NCBI RefSeq assembly: GCF_004116405.1
Contig: NZ_SDIC01000002.1
Location: 1 to 64,000, forward strand
Direction: 5' to 3'
DNA length: 64,000 bases
From: Halegenticoccus tardaugens
Lineage (GTDB): Archaea > Halobacteriota > Halobacteria > Halobacteriales > Haloferacaceae
Under the pieces are notes generated by a model. It saw only the letters and a program-made list of their open reading frames with translations, was not told where the DNA came from and did not search any database. Shown here in pieces: positions 61,877-64,000 of this stretch. The stretch's first letter is position 1, and every line of letters begins with the position of its first letter. The position numbers and the translations under genes were made by a program.

Positions 61877-63157
61877 ATGGCGTCATCGACACCCGAACGG
61901 CTCGCGGCCGTCCGCCGGTCCCTCCACAGGCACCCGGAGCCGGCGTGGCGGGAGTTCCGCACGACGTGTGCGCTCGTCGAAGAGATCCAGGCCGTCGGCG
62001 TCGACGAACTCGCCGTCGGCGCGGCGGCGTACGACCCCGACGACCGCATGGCCGTCCCCGACGAGGTGGAACTCGACCGATGGTTGGATCGCGCCCGAGA
62101 GCGCGGTGCCAACGAGGACCTCCTCGACGCGATGGCAGGCGGCACTACCGGTGCGGTCGCCGTTCTCGAACGCGGCGAGGGTCCCTCCGTGGGCCTCCGG
62201 GTCGACATCGACGGCCTGCTCATCGAGGAGTCCCGCGACCCCGCTCACGAACCCGCGGCCGGCAGCTTCCGGTCGGAGTATCCCGAGACAATGCACGCCT
62301 GCGGGCACGACGCCCACATGGCCATCGGGCTCGGCGTCCTGGAGTCGGCGAAGGCGAGCGACTTCTCAGGGACGCTCACGGTCTTCTTCCAGCCGGCGGA
62401 GGAGGAGTCGGGCGGCGGCAAGCCGATGGCCGAGAGTCGGTTCGCGGACGATCTCGACCACTTGCTCGCGGTCCACGTTGGCCTCGGTCACCCGACCGGC
62501 GAGCTGGTCGCGGGCGTCCGCAAGCCGCTGGCGATGAGCCATGTCACGGCCGAGTTCCGCGGTGCGTCCGCCCACGCCGGAAAGGAGCCGAACGAGGGCG
62601 CGAACGCAATCCAGGCGATGGCGACCGCCATCGGGAACGCCTACGCGATTCCGCGCCACAGCGACGGGATGACGCGGGTCAACGTCGGCACGGCGAGCGC
62701 GGGCACCGCGAGTAACGTCATCGCTGAGGAGGCGTCCATCTACGGCGAGGTGCGCGGCGAGACCACCCCGCTACGCGAGTACGTGAAGGACGAGTTCGAG
62801 CGGGCTGTTCGTGCTGCCGCCGAGATGCACGGCTGCGAGGCCGACTTCCGCGTCGTCAGCGAGTCGCCGCGGGCGGACAGCGACGCAGACCTGGTCGACG
62901 TCGCGTACGAAGCGGCCGCCGCGACGCCCGGCATCGAGCGCGTCGTCCGCTGGGCAGATTTCGGCGCGAGCGAGGACGCGACCTTCCTCATGAAGCGGGT
63001 GCAGGAGCGCGGGGGGACGGCTGCGTATCTGATCGTTGGGACGGACCACCCGAACAGCCACCACACGCCGACCTTCGACGTCGACGAACGGAGCATCGGA
63101 ATCGGCGTCGATGTGCTGACCGACACCGTCCTCCGCCTCTCCGATGAGCAACCCTGA
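61877..63157 (+). CDS. M20-family amidohydrolase (candidate N-acetyl-diaminobutyrate deacetylase)
   Basis: 426 residues. M20 metal ligands: His-x-Asp in CGHDAHMAIGLGV, Glu pair in PAEEESGGGKP, and a later His in DHPNSHHTPTFDVDE. It resembles the p-aminobenzoyl-glutamate hydrolase and N-acyl-amino-acid deacylase group. In bacteria the Nα-acetyl-diaminobutyrate step of ectoine degradation is done by DoeB, an AstE/AspA-fold enzyme; no such gene is seen here, so this M20 protein may replace it. It overlaps the next gene by 14 bases, has its own promoter with operator-like palindrome, and is in line with doeA. Confidence 0.85.
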   Translation: MASSTPERLAAVRRSLHRHPEPAWREFRTTCALVEEIQAVGVDELAVGAAAYDPDDRMAVPDEVELDRWLDRARERGANEDLLDAMAGGTTGAVAVLERGEGPSVGLRVDIDGLLIEESRDPAHEPAAGSFRSEYPETMHACGHDAHMAIGLGVLESAKASDFSGTLTVFFQPAEEESGGGKPMAESRFADDLDHLLAVHVGLGHPTGELVAGVRKPLAMSHVTAEFRGASAHAGKEPNEGANAIQAMATAIGNAYAIPRHSDGMTRVNVGTASAGTASNVIAEEASIYGEVRGETTPLREYVKDEFERAVRAAAEMHGCEADFRVVSESPRADSDADLVDVAYEAAAATPGIERVVRWADFGASEDATFLMKRVQERGGTAAYLIVGTDHPNSHHTPTFDVDERSIGIGVDVLTDTVLRLSDEQP

Positions 63158-64000
63158 TCCCGACTCGCCGACGGGCGACTCTGATCCCGACCCGTCGAAG
63201 GACAGTCCCGATTCAGACGCGTCGACGAACGACGGCGACCCCGTCCCGGCCTCGGCCGTCGTGACGCCCGCCGACATCGACGCGGCGGCTGACCGCGTCG
63301 CTGACGTCGTCCACCGGACGCCGCTCGACACGTCCCGAACGTTCGCGACTTTGAGCGGTGCCGCCGCCGTCGGTCTCAAACTGGAGAACATGCAGCGGAC
63401 GGGATCGTTCAAGATCCGCGGGGCGTACAATATGATGTCCCGGTTGCCCCCCGAAGCGCGCGACCGTGGCGTGGTCGCGTCGAGTGCCGGCAACCACGCG
63501 CAGGGCGTCGCGCTCGCCGGCGACCTGCTGGGGATCGAGACGACCGTCGTCGTCCCCGAGGTGACGCCCGCGGCCAAGATCGAGGCGACGCGCGGCTACG
63601 GGGCCGAGGTGATCGTCGAGGGAGACGTCTACGAACGTTCCTACGAGCACGCGCTCAATCTCGCGGAGCGGGAGGAACTGACCTTCGTCCACCCGTTCGA
63701 CGACGAGCACATCATCGCCGGCCAGGGGACGGTCGGCGTCGAGATCGCGGCGCAGTTCCCCGATCCCGACGCGGTGTTCGTCGCGATCGGCGGCGGCGGT
63801 CTCGTCTCGGGCGTCGCGACGGCCCTTAAGGCGCGCTACCCCGACGTACGCGTCGTCGGCGTTCAGCCCGAGGGCGCGGCCCATGCGAAGCCGTCGCTCG
63901 AACGCGACGAGATCCATGAGCTGTCCGACGTCGACACGGTGGCGGAGGGAATCGCCGACGCGCGATTGCTGGAGAAGACGTTCGCCGTGATCCGCGAGCG
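63144..64000 (+). CDS. eutB: Threonine-dehydratase-like enzyme (EutB candidate), 3' end beyond window
   Basis: 285 residues visible from ATG 63144, which overlaps the previous stop; the frame continues past the window. After a low-complexity acidic start (SNPDPDSPTGDSDPDPSKDS) come the PLP fold-type II features: Lys in TGSFKIRGAYNMMSR, SSAGNHAQGVALAGDLLG and the phosphate loop in AIGGGGLVSGVATALK. IlvA-like enzymes dehydrate Thr or Ser; in hydroxyectoine degradation the EutB relative removes water from a hydroxylated intermediate, with EutC (cyclodeaminase) following. Context favours that; IlvA-like threonine deaminase is the alternative. Confidence 0.78.
   Translation, partial: MSNPDPDSPTGDSDPDPSKDSPDSDASTNDGDPVPASAVVTPADIDAAADRVADVVHRTPLDTSRTFATLSGAAAVGLKLENMQRTGSFKIRGAYNMMSRLPPEARDRGVVASSAGNHAQGVALAGDLLGIETTVVVPEVTPAAKIEATRGYGAEVIVEGDVYERSYEHALNLAEREELTFVHPFDDEHIIAGQGTVGVEIAAQFPDPDAVFVAIGGGGLVSGVATALKARYPDVRVVGVQPEGAAHAKPSLERDEIHELSDVDTVAEGIADARLLEKTFAVIRE

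Overview
The window looks like chromosome or megaplasmid sequence from a haloarchaeon (class Halobacteria). The proteins are rich in Asp/Glu, coding sequence is GC-rich, and promoters are archaeal TATA boxes with many (near-)leaderless starts. Several exported proteins carry Tat-type twin-arginine signals. There is an Archaea-type fused haem-copper oxidase, a GvpA homologue and haloarchaeal IS1341/IS605-type tnpB material. No rRNA, tRNA or CRISPR array was recognised.

Layout. 1-2.7 kb: accessory debris (PIN toxin C-terminus, wHTH relic, truncated FxLYD protein, tnpB-derived repeat) around a Tat-exported glycerophosphodiesterase. 2.7-11.8 kb: a sugar-type locus with a Gfo/Idh/MocA dehydrogenase, a TIM-barrel isomerase, a Tat lipoprotein binding protein, two CUT1 permeases, a YesL-like protein, a small membrane protein, a divergent ArsR-like regulator, a glycosidase-like TIM barrel and a MalK-like ATPase. 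12.4-16.5 kb: hydantoinase/oxoprolinase subunits HyuA and HyuB. 16.5-19.7 kb: IS scars around a membrane GT2 glycosyltransferase and a VOC protein. 19.7-30.6 kb: a small-molecule catabolic block (class III aminotransferase, Na+/solute symporter with a one-TM partner, aldehyde dehydrogenase plus DUF779 protein, Zn-alcohol dehydrogenase, SDR, HisD/HpsN-like dehydrogenase). 30.8-36.3 kb: cytochrome c oxidase (CoxB, fused CoxA/C, subunit IV) with membrane proteins. 36.9-43 kb: tandem wHTH regulator, transposon and gene relics, a Kef-type antiporter, a decayed SLC13 transporter and a CBS protein. 43-49.8 kb: truncated haemoglobin, UspA, PNPOx-like protein, amidase, zinc-ribbon proteins, an orphan GvpA, CAP protein and a P-loop kinase. 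50-55.5 kb: exported repeat protein plus MMPL/RND exporter, a UPF0175/DUF3368 toxin-antitoxin pair and a CBS protein. 55.6-64 kb: a probable ectoine/hydroxyectoine degradation island (RidA, class III aminotransferase, DoeA/EutD hydrolase, 2-hydroxyacid dehydrogenase, M20 deacylase, threonine-dehydratase-like EutB candidate running off the end), interrupted by a tnpB element.

The most interesting signals are: (i) the archaeal ectoine-catabolism island with a 17-bp operator-like palindrome; (ii) a family of tnpB-3'-end repeats whose hairpins are kept by compensatory changes, one copy of which has been split by a second tnpB element; (iii) a 125-bp MITE with a clean 8-bp target duplication; (iv) host stop codons lying inside IS termini; (v) an orphan gvpA; (vi) an HpsN-like dehydrogenase suggesting sulfonate-diol catabolism. 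All calls rest on reading the sequence and remembered family features; no database search was possible.
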